Source of the DNA: Stieleria mannarensis
GTDB taxonomy: Bacteria > Planctomycetota > Planctomycetia > Pirellulales > Pirellulaceae
NCBI RefSeq assembly: GCF_014154935.1
Contig: NZ_JACEHH010000028.1
Location: forward strand, 1 to 64,000
DNA: 64,000 bases
Direction of reading: 5' to 3'
Part shown: positions 54,701-62,118 of the stretch, piece after piece
Position numbering within the stretch: position 1 is the stretch's first letter
Layout: each line of letters starts with the position of its first letter
Position numbers and translations under genes: made by a program
Notes under the pieces: model-generated
The model's database searches: none
What the model saw: the letters and a program-made list of their open reading frames with translations, nothing else
Told to the model about the DNA's origin: nothing

Positions 54701-54710
54701 GTCATCGTGA
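48726..54710 (+). CDS. CheB-CheR-PAS-histidine kinase-receiver hybrid
   Basis: This 1994-residue soluble protein has no transmembrane helix. Residues 12-195 are a CheB methylesterase domain with the triad Ser20 (VGASAGG), His47 (VVQHRD) and Asp139 (GAGSDGTVG). Residues 205-475 are a CheR methyltransferase domain with SAM motif GCSTGEEAYS and DPPFSRQDLVSCRN. Residues 645-722 form a coiled coil rich in NEEL repeats. About six PAS/PAC domains follow (725 to about 1590; 'DVTxRK' ends recur). HisKA has H1620 in ANMSHEIRTP, HATPase has DTGIGIP and GTGLGL, and a C-terminal receiver (about 1870-1990) has Asp1922 (LLDMQMP). No regulatory receiver precedes CheB. The role in sensing is inferred. Confidence 0.95.
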   Translation: MNNNHDELIDGPLIVGVGASAGGLEALKELLQHLGDCDRLSLVVVQHRDPSEPSLLGPLLETSTKLDVVEITERCVLKPGRVYIAPARMYLEIQNGAARPVELGDDDSPLTSIDHFFQSLAADQAGRAIGIVLSGAGSDGTVGLKSISDGGGLTFAQDPQSAKYESMPASAATIGAADHVCRPGEIAAELRRYADHAAERGKQDDLRRLHEQIGVSIPLITKHLLKVTGHNFRHYKTSTLTRRILRRIQLLKLADADEYLSRLRSSDEEAEALFRELLIGVTAFFRDPEAFDAIASTVLPEIFDGKPENETVRIWVAGCSTGEEAYSLAMLCLEHADKMEDPPAFQIFATDIDERALQVARDGRYATGIEDHVSPERLERFFVKHRNHYQVSKQLRSRVLFSKHNLIGDPPFSRQDLVSCRNLLIYLGTHLQEKLIPLFHYAMRPFGYLFLGPSETISSHGELFEALDNQFRISQRKEAATGPVNALTMRKGQVRQVRGGETQPDQTVDLNGLRQRIILDEFAPQAVVIDQSGQVLNSSDGVSKYLAVGGGDFQNHIVKLASPGLRIAMRSAINEATKFRRKVTHKNLSIRTGGLIQRVMLTVQPMPQLGENEELFLVVFQDVGKPIRRDHQDRSADAESEDDRDADAVITQMERELESTRGDLERTLQDMEAANEEMKSSNEELLSMNEELQSANEELESSKEQIRAGSDALARANADLENLLRSTQIATVFLDKQLKIRRFTPAIKEIYGLLASDVGRPLEQIVPSVDQMPPLPDPTTLDEVGVIEHTVRAKSGKHYIRRVLPYRSAAGATDGVVVTFVDVSDLVQRESRLAALMSSTAEGIYGTDRDGICTFANTACARLLGYDSPDDLLGKDMHAVIHHKRRDGSRYPKDECKIVRAIHEGKRMHIDDEVFWRADGTPFEAEYWSHPKIRDGEIIGCVVTFFDITERRRDERLLADAKMRVELSLEVADIAPWSWDMRTGQPVSNPTLNRLFGFDEDATPALSEFMDRIEESSRRRVSSAIERAIQTGEVYDEEYPVRWPNGDLRHLRARGLVRATDGVAEDFFGVVVDVTERKRKELDLADREGHLRRVIDHQLSMVGVLQPDGTLVEANAAALRAGGLKREDVIGKKFWDCYWWSYDDRVAERLKSEFEKAASGEIVHYDTDVRVGDHATITIDFMISPVRDADGQITHLIPSGVDVSDRKAAEKAVFQREQRLQLALDSGGMGLWEWDIESDHITWSDQMYKMFGYTPEEFQPTKSGFLQVVHPEDRSRLEGMIASAFSGHCATHEVEFRVLRGTDQSTLWTLSRGRITRAADGTPLAMVSVAVDVTQRKHWEKELIDREAHLRRVINNQLGLVGVIDRNGILLEVDDRSLEIARTKRDEVLGKHFADAPWWNYDPEVSRQMRDAMRRALDGEVVRYDVSLFSYGSDGVMIDFMIAPVFDGEGKVEYLIPSGVDIRERVKIEREQRSATRRMEMALRAGGMAAWEWSPTKSIWTRELYELLGIDSAQPASSELFFSLVHPEDVDALRQAWQNAIDGVAPYDSEFRIIRPDGEIRWVAGVGETVCDDSGRVVSMYGVNWDATQEHLQADAMRESERRAREANASKSEFLANMSHEIRTPMTAILGYADLLRDLIDHEEANQYLETIRRNGDYLLEIINDILDLSKIEAGKLDVQRESFDPRRLVEDVRRIMEVRATEGGLTLEVQYDGNLPRLIRTDAKRLKQILINLVGNAIKFTRKGRVTIRVRFVAAEGQLHIDVVDTGIGIPDEQLRRLFRPFAQGDTSVTRNFGGTGLGLAISQRLAEMLGGDISVRSAEGVGSTFSVRVATGQVDASDWAQDDASRSDGDDDATTEDDAPVELSCRVLVVDDRREIRFLSKRILTNAGAVVEECEDGLLAVEHVSECLGNGSCPDLVLLDMQMPKLDGYSTARKLRAIGYNAPIIALTADAMQGDMNKCLQAGCNDYLSKPIDAKKLLRLVRQMIRQTDTSS

Positions 54711-54721
54711 GTGGCGAAGCG

Positions 54722-55543
54722 TCAACGCACCGTTAGCGAACCGTAGGCCTCGCGGACGAGCGCCTCACCGTGATCCCGTTCCAGCCGGCGAATCGTGAAG
54801 TGCGCTCGCGCCAGGTCTTGGTAGTGATCGATGAAGTAGCTGTTGATCAGCGCGCCGCCGATTGCTCCGATGACCGGAATCGCTTGTGCGGCCAGTTTTT
54901 CGCTGACCACCACGCCGAAGCGTTTGCCGATCTGGCTGATCAGTTTCACCAAGGCCGGGGCGGTCTTGTCCGCCACACCATTCTTGACGATATGCTGCGA
55001 TGCATCGCGAATCTGTTTGGCCATCGCGGCTCGAACCGCGAAATAGCCGATTTCGGTGTCATCGTCGATTGCCGAGTCTTTACCCGGGTCGAGGGCAAAG
55101 ACTTGCAAACAGGCCAGTCGTGCTTCGACAGCGGAAAGATCCTCGCCTTCGCTGCGGGCGATGTCGGCCACGCTGCGTAAAATCAGGACGGTTGAAACCG
55201 GCAACTCGGCCGCAATCGTCGCCCCGCCCAAGGCCCCGCCTGCCGCACCGCTGATTCCCGCCAACAACTTGTGTGTCAACAGACGCGGCTTTTTGGATTC
55301 GACCGAGTGTTCGCCGAGTGTTCGCAGCGCGACGTCCAAGGCCACACGGAGGGAATGGTCGATCGCGGTGTGCAGCGTCTTCTCAGCGACATCAGGCAAC
55401 ATCTTGATCGACGCGGTAATCGGCGCCCCGACCAGCTCGGTCAGTCGATCGGCGATTCCGTGATGTTCCAAGATTCGTTTGGCCTCACGAAGCTCTGCGG
55501 TGGCTTCGTCAGGCAGCGCGCCAGAAAGAAGCTCGTCATTCAT
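54722..55543 (-). CDS. EcsC family protein
   Basis: This 273-residue protein ends with the EcsC pattern: AAGGALGGATIAAELPVSTVLILRSVADIARSEGEDL and VVSEKLAAQAIPVIGAIGGALINSYFIDHYQDLARAHFTIRRLER. EcsC proteins accompany ABC exporters or are found in stress loci; molecular function is not established. The ATG at 55543 (AGAGAG upstream) is chosen over a long non-homologous extension to 55828. A sigma-54-type promoter lies at 55634-55651 on the same strand. It converges with the giant kinase, 11 bp apart. Confidence 0.82.
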   Translation of the reverse strand: MNDELLSGALPDEATAELREAKRILEHHGIADRLTELVGAPITASIKMLPDVAEKTLHTAIDHSLRVALDVALRTLGEHSVESKKPRLLTHKLLAGISGAAGGALGGATIAAELPVSTVLILRSVADIARSEGEDLSAVEARLACLQVFALDPGKDSAIDDDTEIGYFAVRAAMAKQIRDASQHIVKNGVADKTAPALVKLISQIGKRFGVVVSEKLAAQAIPVIGAIGGALINSYFIDHYQDLARAHFTIRRLERDHGEALVREAYGSLTVR

Positions 55544-55633
55544 GTTCAGTCTCTCTGCCTTGACCTTGTCGGATGAATCAATCGGTCGAAAAACGGCCAA
55601 ACTGGTCGTCGTGCGATGATTGTAGACCACCGA

Positions 55634-55651
55634 GGCAAATGATGTGCCGAG
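55634..55651 (-). promoter_or_regulatory. Sigma-54 promoter of the EcsC gene
   Basis: On the minus strand this reads TCGGCACA-TCAT-TTGCC with exact GG-N10-GC spacing, about 90 bp upstream of the ATG. Confidence 0.65.
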
Positions 55652-55757
55652 CCTCTTTGCCTCGATTGGCGGCGAAAAACGGAGAGCGGACGAAACTCGC
55701 GGATTGAGGTGATCGCATTCGTCGGATTTAAGGCGTAGTGACGTCGCGCGGTTCGTG

Positions 55758-55777
55758 GTTGGCATGATGGTTGCGTT
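55758..55777 (+). promoter_or_regulatory. Sigma-54 promoter of the DUF1206-cls operon
   Basis: TTGGCATG-ATGG-TTGCGTT has exact GG-N10-GC spacing and intact -12 TTGC. It lies about 80 bp upstream of the ATG at 55856. It and the EcsC promoter face away from each other across a common 105-bp region. Confidence 0.8.
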
Positions 55778-55855
55778 GAGGTCAATCCGGCGGGTTGGGT
55801 CAGAGCCTGAGTCCGCCTCAGTGTGCATTTACCCACTTTCCGCGGAGACCATTTC

Positions 55856-56746
55856 ATGTCGACTAGCAGCCCCTCGGCGCAGCGCCGTCATCCTTCTGTA
55901 TCTGATTCGCAAAGCTCAACTTGGCATGGTTTCCAGACCCGTTCGATGCCCGAAGTCCCCGCGTGGATCGAATCGTTGGGGCGGTTCGGTCATTTCGCCA
56001 AGGGCCTCGTCTACTTCATCATGGGCTTTTTGGCGTTCAAGCTGGCAATCGGTGCCGGCGGCGAGATCGCGGGGGCTCGCGACGCCATTCGTGAGATTGG
56101 GCAACAGCCCTTTGGACGCTTTTTGCTGGGGTTGGTAGCGATCGGGCTGCTCGGCTACTTTGCCTGGCGAGCGGTTCAGGCGGGCAAGGATACCGATGGG
56201 GTTGGCAACGGTGTCAAAGGCGTTTGCAAGCGAATCGGGTACGCGGTCAGCGGAGTTGCCTATCTAAGCTTGGGGTGTTTCGCCGGCTCTTTGGCTTTGG
56301 GATGGTCCTCGGGCGGAAACGGATCGCAAGGCGGCGCGGCAAGTCCGCTGCTCGAATCGACGTGGGGACGCATCGCGCTGGGATTGGCGGGCGCGGTCAC
56401 CGTTGCGGTCGCATGCTACTTTTTTTACAAGGCCTACCGGGCCAAGTTCATGACGAAGTATGAGCTTTCGGCGATGAGTGAAACGACCCGCAAGCTGGCG
56501 TTACACGCCGGCCGGACGGGAATCAGCACCCGAGGAATCGCGTTTGCAATCATCGGCGGATTCATCTTGATGTCGGCCATCCGTGGGACGTCTGACGGCG
56601 AGATCGCCGGCATGAGCGACGCTTTGGCCGCGATTGCCGCGCAGACCTATGGAAAAATCCTGATCGGGATCACCGGTTTCGGACTGATGTGCTACGCCGT
56701 TCACATGCTGTTGATGGGGTGGTATCGCAGGTTCAACGTAAAATGA
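55856..56746 (+). CDS. DUF1206 membrane protein
   Basis: This 296-residue protein has three repeats of a two-helix unit, as DUF1206 proteins do: RFGHFAKGLVYFIMGFLAFKLA, CKRIGYAVSGVAYLSLGCFAGSLAL and GRTGISTRGIAFAIIGGFILMSA, each followed by a GxxLLxxxAxGLxxYxxW/Y-type helix (GRFLLGLVAIGLLGYFAWRAV). Family role is unknown, but it is frequent in stress-responsive loci. The ATG at 55856 lies 80 bp below its sigma-54 promoter. Cardiolipin synthase follows 53 bp downstream. Confidence 0.85.
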   Translation: MSTSSPSAQRRHPSVSDSQSSTWHGFQTRSMPEVPAWIESLGRFGHFAKGLVYFIMGFLAFKLAIGAGGEIAGARDAIREIGQQPFGRFLLGLVAIGLLGYFAWRAVQAGKDTDGVGNGVKGVCKRIGYAVSGVAYLSLGCFAGSLALGWSSGGNGSQGGAASPLLESTWGRIALGLAGAVTVAVACYFFYKAYRAKFMTKYELSAMSETTRKLALHAGRTGISTRGIAFAIIGGFILMSAIRGTSDGEIAGMSDALAAIAAQTYGKILIGITGFGLMCYAVHMLLMGWYRRFNVK

Positions 56747-56799
56747 TAGAACTGGCATGATATGCGGTCGAATTTCACGGAGAGCATCGAGAGCACAAC

Positions 56800-58185
56800 A
56801 TGATCTGGATCGTGGCCTATTTGAGTTCCGTTGCGGGCGCGTTCCTCTCGATCGTGGCAATGACCATCATCCGCAACGATCAGCGGCACAGCATCGGGCG
56901 GATCGGTTGGTTGGGGTTGATCCTTTTGTCGCCACCGATCGGATTGATCCTGTGCCTCTGGCTCGGGGGGCGGAAGATTTCTGCGGAGCACGAAAAACGC
57001 GATTTGGTCAATTTGCCCACGATCGGTAGTGCCAAACGCGAATTGCGTGACGTGGTGGAACGAATGCTCGCCGCGCGCGGACTCGGACCGCCGACGGTGG
57101 CCAACCAGGTGCGACTGCTAAGTCGCCCTGGCGAGGTGCGGGATGCCTTCATGGAGTTGATCGATGGGGCTCGTGAGACGATTCACGTCATGACTTTCAT
57201 CTTGGACGAAAAAGATACGGGGCGTGCGCTGGTCGACCGGCTCTGCGAAAAAGCGCGTCAGGGTGTTCAGGTTCGGTTGCTGGTCGACGGTTTCGGGTCG
57301 TTTGTGCTATCGGAGGAGCAGCTTGAAGCGGTTCACGCGGCCGGCGGGAAAGCCGCGCGCTTCAAACGGATGTCCAGCCTGTCGAAACTGGCCTACTTGA
57401 ACTTTCGCAATCACCGAAAGCTGGCCGTCGCCGATGGAAGGCGGGCGATTTTGGGCGGTGCGAACATTGTCGAGGAAGAGGTCACGGAAGACCCGGATGA
57501 CGAAACTTGGGTCGACTTGAGTTTATGGATCGAGGGGCCCGCCGCGTCGCAATTGCAGTCAGTCTTCTGCAGTGATTGGACGTTTCAAACCGGGGAAGAA
57601 CTCTCGCAGTGTCAATTCGATGCCGATAGGGAGGGCGACGTCGAGGATCCGTCACGTTTGACGGTCATGCCGATCGGACCCGATGGCCCCGAGGAAATCT
57701 TAGACGACTATTGGCAGTTCGCGATTCATCATGCGACCGAACGATTGTGGATTTGCACGCCCTATTTCGTGCCTCCGCCCAACGCGATGCGATCGTTGGA
57801 ATTGGCATGCCGTCGGGGGATTGATGTTCGCGTATTGGTGCCCCAGGTCAGCGATCTTCGTCCGGTCGACTACGCTCGGTTCGACTACTTCAAGGACCTG
57901 ATCGAATTGGGCTGCAAGGTGTACCGTTACCCGGATCGGATGGTTCACGCAAAAATCGGCATCGTCGATGATTTGGTCGCCTTGGTTGGATCGGCGAATT
58001 TCGATGTCCGATCGTTCTTCTTGAACTACGAATTGTCGGTGCTGGTCCATGATCGCGAGACGATTCAGCGGATCAGCGACTGGTACGCGGATCTGGCCGA
58101 GGTTTGTGAGAGGGGCACGACCGATCGATCCAGCGTCCGATCGACGCTCGCCACGGCGGTGCGTTTGTTCGCGTCGGAACTATAA
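56800..58185 (+). CDS. cls: Cardiolipin synthase (phospholipase D family)
   Basis: This 461-residue protein has two N-terminal transmembrane helices (WIVAYLSSVAGAFLSIVAM; IGWLGLILLSPPIGLILCLW). Two PLD HxKxxxxD motifs follow: NHRKLAVADGRRAILGGANI and VHAKIGIVDDLVALVGSANFDVRS. Both catalytic His/Lys/Asp sets are complete. It condenses phosphatidylglycerol to cardiolipin in the inner membrane. Length fits ClsA-type enzymes (about 480). It probably shares the DUF1206 transcript, linking membrane lipid remodelling to the proposed sigma-54 regulon. It overlaps the convergent gene by 6 bp. Confidence 0.92.
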   Translation: MIWIVAYLSSVAGAFLSIVAMTIIRNDQRHSIGRIGWLGLILLSPPIGLILCLWLGGRKISAEHEKRDLVNLPTIGSAKRELRDVVERMLAARGLGPPTVANQVRLLSRPGEVRDAFMELIDGARETIHVMTFILDEKDTGRALVDRLCEKARQGVQVRLLVDGFGSFVLSEEQLEAVHAAGGKAARFKRMSSLSKLAYLNFRNHRKLAVADGRRAILGGANIVEEEVTEDPDDETWVDLSLWIEGPAASQLQSVFCSDWTFQTGEELSQCQFDADREGDVEDPSRLTVMPIGPDGPEEILDDYWQFAIHHATERLWICTPYFVPPPNAMRSLELACRRGIDVRVLVPQVSDLRPVDYARFDYFKDLIELGCKVYRYPDRMVHAKIGIVDDLVALVGSANFDVRSFFLNYELSVLVHDRETIQRISDWYADLAEVCERGTTDRSSVRSTLATAVRLFASEL

Positions 58186-58965
58186 GCGTTCGTGCAATCC
58201 GATGCGATCCGAAGGTCGCCGTGTACTCCGAATGCGACGAATCCACGAATCGGTCGATCCCGTCAAAACACCAACGTCGACATCGGGGAGATCTGGTTCT
58301 ATGCCAGACGCGTCACGATCCGAAAACAACCTGCTAAAAAGCAGATGAGTCGGAAGATACACGAACGTCGGCAATCCGACGAGTAGCAGGGTCAACCAAG
58401 CTTGCGGAGGCATCCATGATTGGGGCTCCGCATCGTTCATCCCGAAGACGTAGTTCACGTTGTGTGGCTGGTTCGGATAATCCAGAACGGCACCGGCGGG
58501 CGGTAGAACGAAATAGCTGGTCAAAATCAGAATCCACGCGAGCCCTGACCAAGCGGGCAGGGCTCGACGATCATACCCGAGCCGCCAGAGAAAAAAGATC
58601 AGCATCAGGGGCAACCAGAAGTGAAAGAACGACAAACCGCGTGCGAACAGGGAGATGCCTGAGTCGAACATGTACTCCGTCATGCCCGCAACCGGAAACC
58701 CGAGTCCGTGACCAATGAAGTCAACTTGCCAAAGCAACTGAGGAATGGAAATGCCGATCGCCGCCATCGATGCGTAAATCGGACGCTCGGTCCAGCACGT
58801 CAGCAACGCAAGGAACAGAGCGACGTCGCAGAAGTAGAGAAAGTTTGTGGGGCCGTATTCGTGCCAATAATACGGAACCAAGACCGCAACGAAGGCGGTG
58901 TAGGACAATTTGATCCAAAGCGGAAGCTTGGGGGAAACTTTTGCGGCTGAGGGATCGGTCGGCAT
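58180..58965 (-). CDS. Polytopic membrane protein, unknown family
   Basis: This 261-residue protein has about six hydrophobic segments: LSYTAFVAVLVPYYW, FCDVALFLALLTCW, IYASMAAIGISIPQLLW, FHFWLPLMLIFFLWRLG, LAWILILTSYFVLPP and AWLTLLLVGLPTFVYLP. Tryptophan, Pro and Tyr are frequent. I recognise no transport or enzyme motif. It overlaps the cls stop by 6 bp on the opposite strand. The upstream region shows no sigma-54 site matching the others. Confidence 0.72.
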   Translation of the reverse strand: MPTDPSAAKVSPKLPLWIKLSYTAFVAVLVPYYWHEYGPTNFLYFCDVALFLALLTCWTERPIYASMAAIGISIPQLLWQVDFIGHGLGFPVAGMTEYMFDSGISLFARGLSFFHFWLPLMLIFFLWRLGYDRRALPAWSGLAWILILTSYFVLPPAGAVLDYPNQPHNVNYVFGMNDAEPQSWMPPQAWLTLLLVGLPTFVYLPTHLLFSRLFSDRDASGIEPDLPDVDVGVLTGSTDSWIRRIRSTRRPSDRIGLHERL

Positions 58966-59261
58966 GGACGACTTCGGGGCTGGTGATCGTGAGAATTCCT
59001 GTTTTCAGCTTGACCCGGTCGCGGGCTAGCGACAGCCCATCCGGGATGGGCCATCGTCAACACAGTGCCCGTTGCCTGCCGCAGGTTTCGCGCATCTTTC
59101 GGTTTTGAACGGTTCGTTTTCGATCAGGTTTCGACTCGGCCATCACAGCAGGACACTAACAGGTCGAAGGGAGCCAATTTGTATCGGTCGCCACCAACCG
59201 TAGTTGACCCATCGCCCCGGCGGAGAAGCGGTGCACTCCGCTGCTGTTAAAATGTCTGCCG
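58966..59261. other. Intergenic region
   Basis: This region contains a short inverted GGGCTAGCGACAGCCCATCC / GGATGGGC arrangement near 59028-59052. No gene recognised. Confidence 0.3.
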
Positions 59262-59279
59262 ATGGCCCGCCAGTTGCTG
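59262..59279 (+). promoter_or_regulatory. Probable sigma-54 promoter of the coiled-coil gene
   Basis: ATGGCCCG-CCAG-TTGCTG has exact GG-N10-GC spacing. The -24 box has C in place of A. It lies about 80 bp upstream of the ATG at 59360. Confidence 0.5.
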
Positions 59280-59359
59280 ATTGAGCAAGATCGAAGAATA
59301 TGGCTTTCAGCGCGTTGTCGTCTGCGAAAAACGCGCGAACTCGCACAGCACCCGGTGTA

Positions 59360-59971
59360 ATGATGTCACAGTGCAAAGTTTTTGCGGGCGTGTATTGTTG
59401 GAGCGTCATCTTCGCTGCGACCTGCTTCGGTCAACCGCCAGAGAGCGAAACGACAAGCGAATCACCCGCTGCCGAACAGTCCTGGTATGAAACCAACCTC
59501 AGGTACGCGAAGACAAGATGGTTGCTGGCCGAAGCGGAGCTCCTAAGCGTGCTTGAGGTCAACAAAGAAGCGCCGGGGACAATCGCAAAGTTGGCTGTCG
59601 AGCGGCTGAGGTCGGATGCGGAGATTGCGAAGCAACAATTTCGAGAGGCCGAGATGGCTACCGTGGGTGGTAGCGAACGCGTCCGCCTGCGTCATGCCCA
59701 AGAGAGGATCCGGTTGGCGAGAATCAACCTGGTGAACGGCAGGGAATTGCACGACAAGGGCAGATTGAGTGACCTGGAACTGGAGCGGTTGAAATTGAAA
59801 CACGAACTGGCAGGACTGTCGCTCGTTCTGCTGAAGAACCCGCAGTACTTTGCGACGATGCTTCAGTCGCTGGAGGCAAAAGTTGATCGCATGGGCGAAG
59901 AGATTCTCTCCCTCGATCAGCGAATTTCCCGACTGGAGCCGATCCGCGGCGTCGTGCCGAAGAATCAGTGA
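59360..59971 (+). CDS. Secreted coiled-coil protein
   Basis: This 203-residue protein starts at the ATG at 59360 (an upstream in-frame ATG at 59300 is less likely because the putative transcript start falls near 59290). A hydrophobic N-terminal segment with a signal-like sequence (CKVFAGVYCWSVIFAATCFG) is present. The rest is predicted helical and coiled (EAELLSVLEVNKEAPG, RLRHAQERIRLARINLVNGR, SLEAKVDRMGEEILSLDQRI). No domain recognised; a periplasmic adaptor is possible. Confidence 0.55.
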   Translation: MMSQCKVFAGVYCWSVIFAATCFGQPPESETTSESPAAEQSWYETNLRYAKTRWLLAEAELLSVLEVNKEAPGTIAKLAVERLRSDAEIAKQQFREAEMATVGGSERVRLRHAQERIRLARINLVNGRELHDKGRLSDLELERLKLKHELAGLSLVLLKNPQYFATMLQSLEAKVDRMGEEILSLDQRISRLEPIRGVVPKNQ

Positions 59972-60025
59972 CTGCAGTTTCGAGGGGCGTCAACGTTGCG
60001 GCCTCGCCGTGAGCCACGCGGATCC

Positions 60026-60630
60026 TCATGGATTCGACGTGACGGTCAACTCGAGTGCCGGAGTGGCGTCGATGTCGGGAAGCCATTTGCGGTGCGACGT
60101 CATCACGTCGACATACCGTTGATCGGTGGTCAGATTGGTCCACTCGTTCGGATCGCGTTGTGATCATACAGCTCTTCGCTGCCGTCGGCATAGCGGATGT
60201 AGCGCCAGCGGTCGCTGCGGACGGCGTGATTTCCGCATTGGCAGGTCATCACCGCGGGTTGGTCCCAGCGTGCCTCTGGATCTCGCAACAACGGAACGAT
60301 GCTGGAACCGTTCGCTTTTTGTTCGACGTTTTGCATGCCCTGCCAAAACTAACGCTTGGGCACAGTCGGTTGCGTTATGAAAGTCGAACGATTGATCTTC
60401 GCGCGGCGGCCATGGTCCCCAATCCGTGTCGCGTGAACCGTACTCGGGGGCCCGATTGATTTTCTTCGATGGATAACGTTGCGGACGCATCGGTTGAAAA
60501 TCGTGGAACGAAGCGTCGTCGTGGAATGCACCACCGAGCGGGTGATGAAAGATCTTTCCGTCGCCGCGGACATCGTAACCGGCCGCCATGAACTGCTGGT
60601 TGATCGTTTTGCGATTCGGGCATGCACCGC
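60026..60630 (-). pseudogene. Degenerate sulfatase gene
   Basis: Reading the minus strand, three broken frames together match an arylsulfatase/iduronate-2-sulfatase-like protein: GYDVRGDGKIFHHPLGG, then (frame change near 60336) SIVPLLRDPEARWDQPAV with NHAVRSDRWRYIRYADGSEE, then (frameshift after DHN) DPNEWTNLTTDQRYVDVM. The N-terminal CxPSR catalytic Cys segment and the central metal-binding part are missing. Hence an internally deleted and frameshifted relic. Sulfatases are abundant in planctomycetes, consistent with the host. Confidence 0.75.
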
Positions 60631-60729
60631 GCGTTGCGGTGTGTGGAGAGTGACATCACGGTTGCGATCCGTTGGATTTCCAGAACTGGGGTTGGATTGT
60701 TAGTCCAACCCCTGGACGGATCGGTGCGT

Positions 60730-60780
60730 GGCACCGAGGCCGGTTTGGCACCGAGGCCGGTTTGGCACCGAGGCCGGTTC
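60730..60780. repeat. Three copies of a 17-bp tandem repeat
   Basis: GGCACCGAGGCCGGTTT is repeated three times head to tail, the last copy ending in GGTTC. It lies between the sulfatase relic and the next gene. Confidence 0.8.
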
Positions 60781-60802
60781 CCGCATCAACCGTTGGATCG
60801 GG

Positions 60803-61354
60803 CTAGAACAGAAAACCGTTGATGCTGGCTTGGACTCCTGCCATCGTGGGGTCTCCCGAGAGCACGCCGAACGGATCATCAACTCCCGAGGCGGAGGCCA
60901 TCCCGGTGACGCGACCGACTTGATCGCGAAAGACGACCAGGATCGAGGTTTCGAACACGATCGGCTGTCCATCGGGACTGTAGGCCAACGGATCAAGGTC
61001 GAATCCCAGGAATTCACCCTGGATCATCGCCCCCGATTGCGTTTCCCAGACGAACGAGCCGGTGTATTGAGCATAGATCCCGAAGATGGGTTGGAAAAAG
61101 GCGCAGGTGTCCGCGATTCCGGTCCCGGAAAAATTCCCGATCCCGGTGGCTTGGCCCAGGAAGTCACCGGGCACGTCGTGAAACGCAAGCCCCGGTACGG
61201 GAGTCAGGCAGATCGTCGCGTCGTTGGGGTTCACGGCATGATGAAAGAATTGAAACTCGCCCGAAAGTATCGTTGGCGAACCGGCATTCGTCGTTCTCGC
61301 ATCGAGTGACAACGAAGCAATCAGAAGGCATATCAGCGGAAGTACACGCGTCAT
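60803..61354 (-). CDS. Secreted hypothetical beta-rich protein
   Basis: This 183-residue protein has a signal peptide (RVLPLICLLIASLSLDARTTNAG). The mature part is Gly/Phe/Thr-rich and looks all-beta (ILSGEFQFFHHAV, GIADTCAFFQPIFGIYAQYTGSFVWETQSG). No catalytic or sorting motif is visible, and the C-terminus lacks a PEP-CTERM tail. Function unknown. Confidence 0.62.
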   Translation of the reverse strand: MTRVLPLICLLIASLSLDARTTNAGSPTILSGEFQFFHHAVNPNDATICLTPVPGLAFHDVPGDFLGQATGIGNFSGTGIADTCAFFQPIFGIYAQYTGSFVWETQSGAMIQGEFLGFDLDPLAYSPDGQPIVFETSILVVFRDQVGRVTGMASASGVDDPFGVLSGDPTMAGVQASINGFLF

Positions 61355-61590
61355 CAGGTTGTCCTAAGAAGTCGTTGGTGTCGTCGGCAGGTGCCGCACT
61401 CGGCACACCACCAGCTAGCCGCGTCCGCCCGGCAAGCAATGGCTTGCCGGGGGGCGGTGGGCTAGTCATAGGGGACCTGAACGTTCGTCGCAAGTTGATT
61501 TTGGGCGCTGAGCGAGAAGCTGACCTTACCGCCGTACGACGCGTCGACCGCCGCAGTGGGCCGCCGACCTTGCGACAATAGGAAACCGGT

Positions 61591-62061
61591 CTATTTGACA
61601 AGTTCTTCCAGACCGGGATGGTCGGCGGGGCGAGGTCCGAGTGGCCAGTGGAACTTCCGCTCCGACGGCTCGATCGCGTAGTCGTTGATGCTCGCCTCGC
61701 GGCGTCGCATCAATCCGTCGTCGTCGAATTCCCAGTTCTCGTTGCCGTAAGCACGAAACCAGTTGCCCCTGTCGTCGTGGTACTCGTACTGAAACCGAAC
61801 CGCGATCCGGTTTTCGGTGAACGACCACAGTTGTTTGGCCAGACGGTACTCGTGCTCTCGGTCCCACTTGCCAGACAGGAACTCGACAATCTGCGGACGT
61901 CCTTCGACGAACGTTTCGCGATTTCGCCAGCGACTGTTCTGGGAGTAGGCCAGGGAGACACGCTGGGGGGCGCGTGTGTTCCACGCGTCCTCGGCGGCTC
62001 GGACTTTCTTCAGCGCCGTTTCACGAGTAAACGGCGGCCGAATGTCAGTAGGCTTTGCCAT
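61591..62061 (-). CDS. DUF1348 / NTF2-like protein
   Basis: This 156-residue protein matches the DUF1348 SnoaL-fold pattern: [43 protein letters not shown], then [30 protein letters not shown] and [16 protein letters not shown]2-like folds bind small molecules or act as enzymes; this family is of unknown function. The ATG at 62061 has AAGGA upstream. The AhpD-like gene ends 57 bp upstream on the same strand, so they may form an operon. Confidence 0.82.
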   Translation of the reverse strand: MAKPTDIRPPFTRETALKKVRAAEDAWNTRAPQRVSLAYSQNSRWRNRETFVEGRPQIVEFLSGKWDREHEYRLAKQLWSFTENRIAVRFQYEYHDDRGNWFRAYGNENWEFDDDGLMRRREASINDYAIEPSERKFHWPLGPRPADHPGLEELVK

Positions 62062-62118
62062 GATGGATTCCTTAAGAAAGAAAATGAATCGGAGGGGGCG
62101 GTCGACTCGGGGAGCGGA

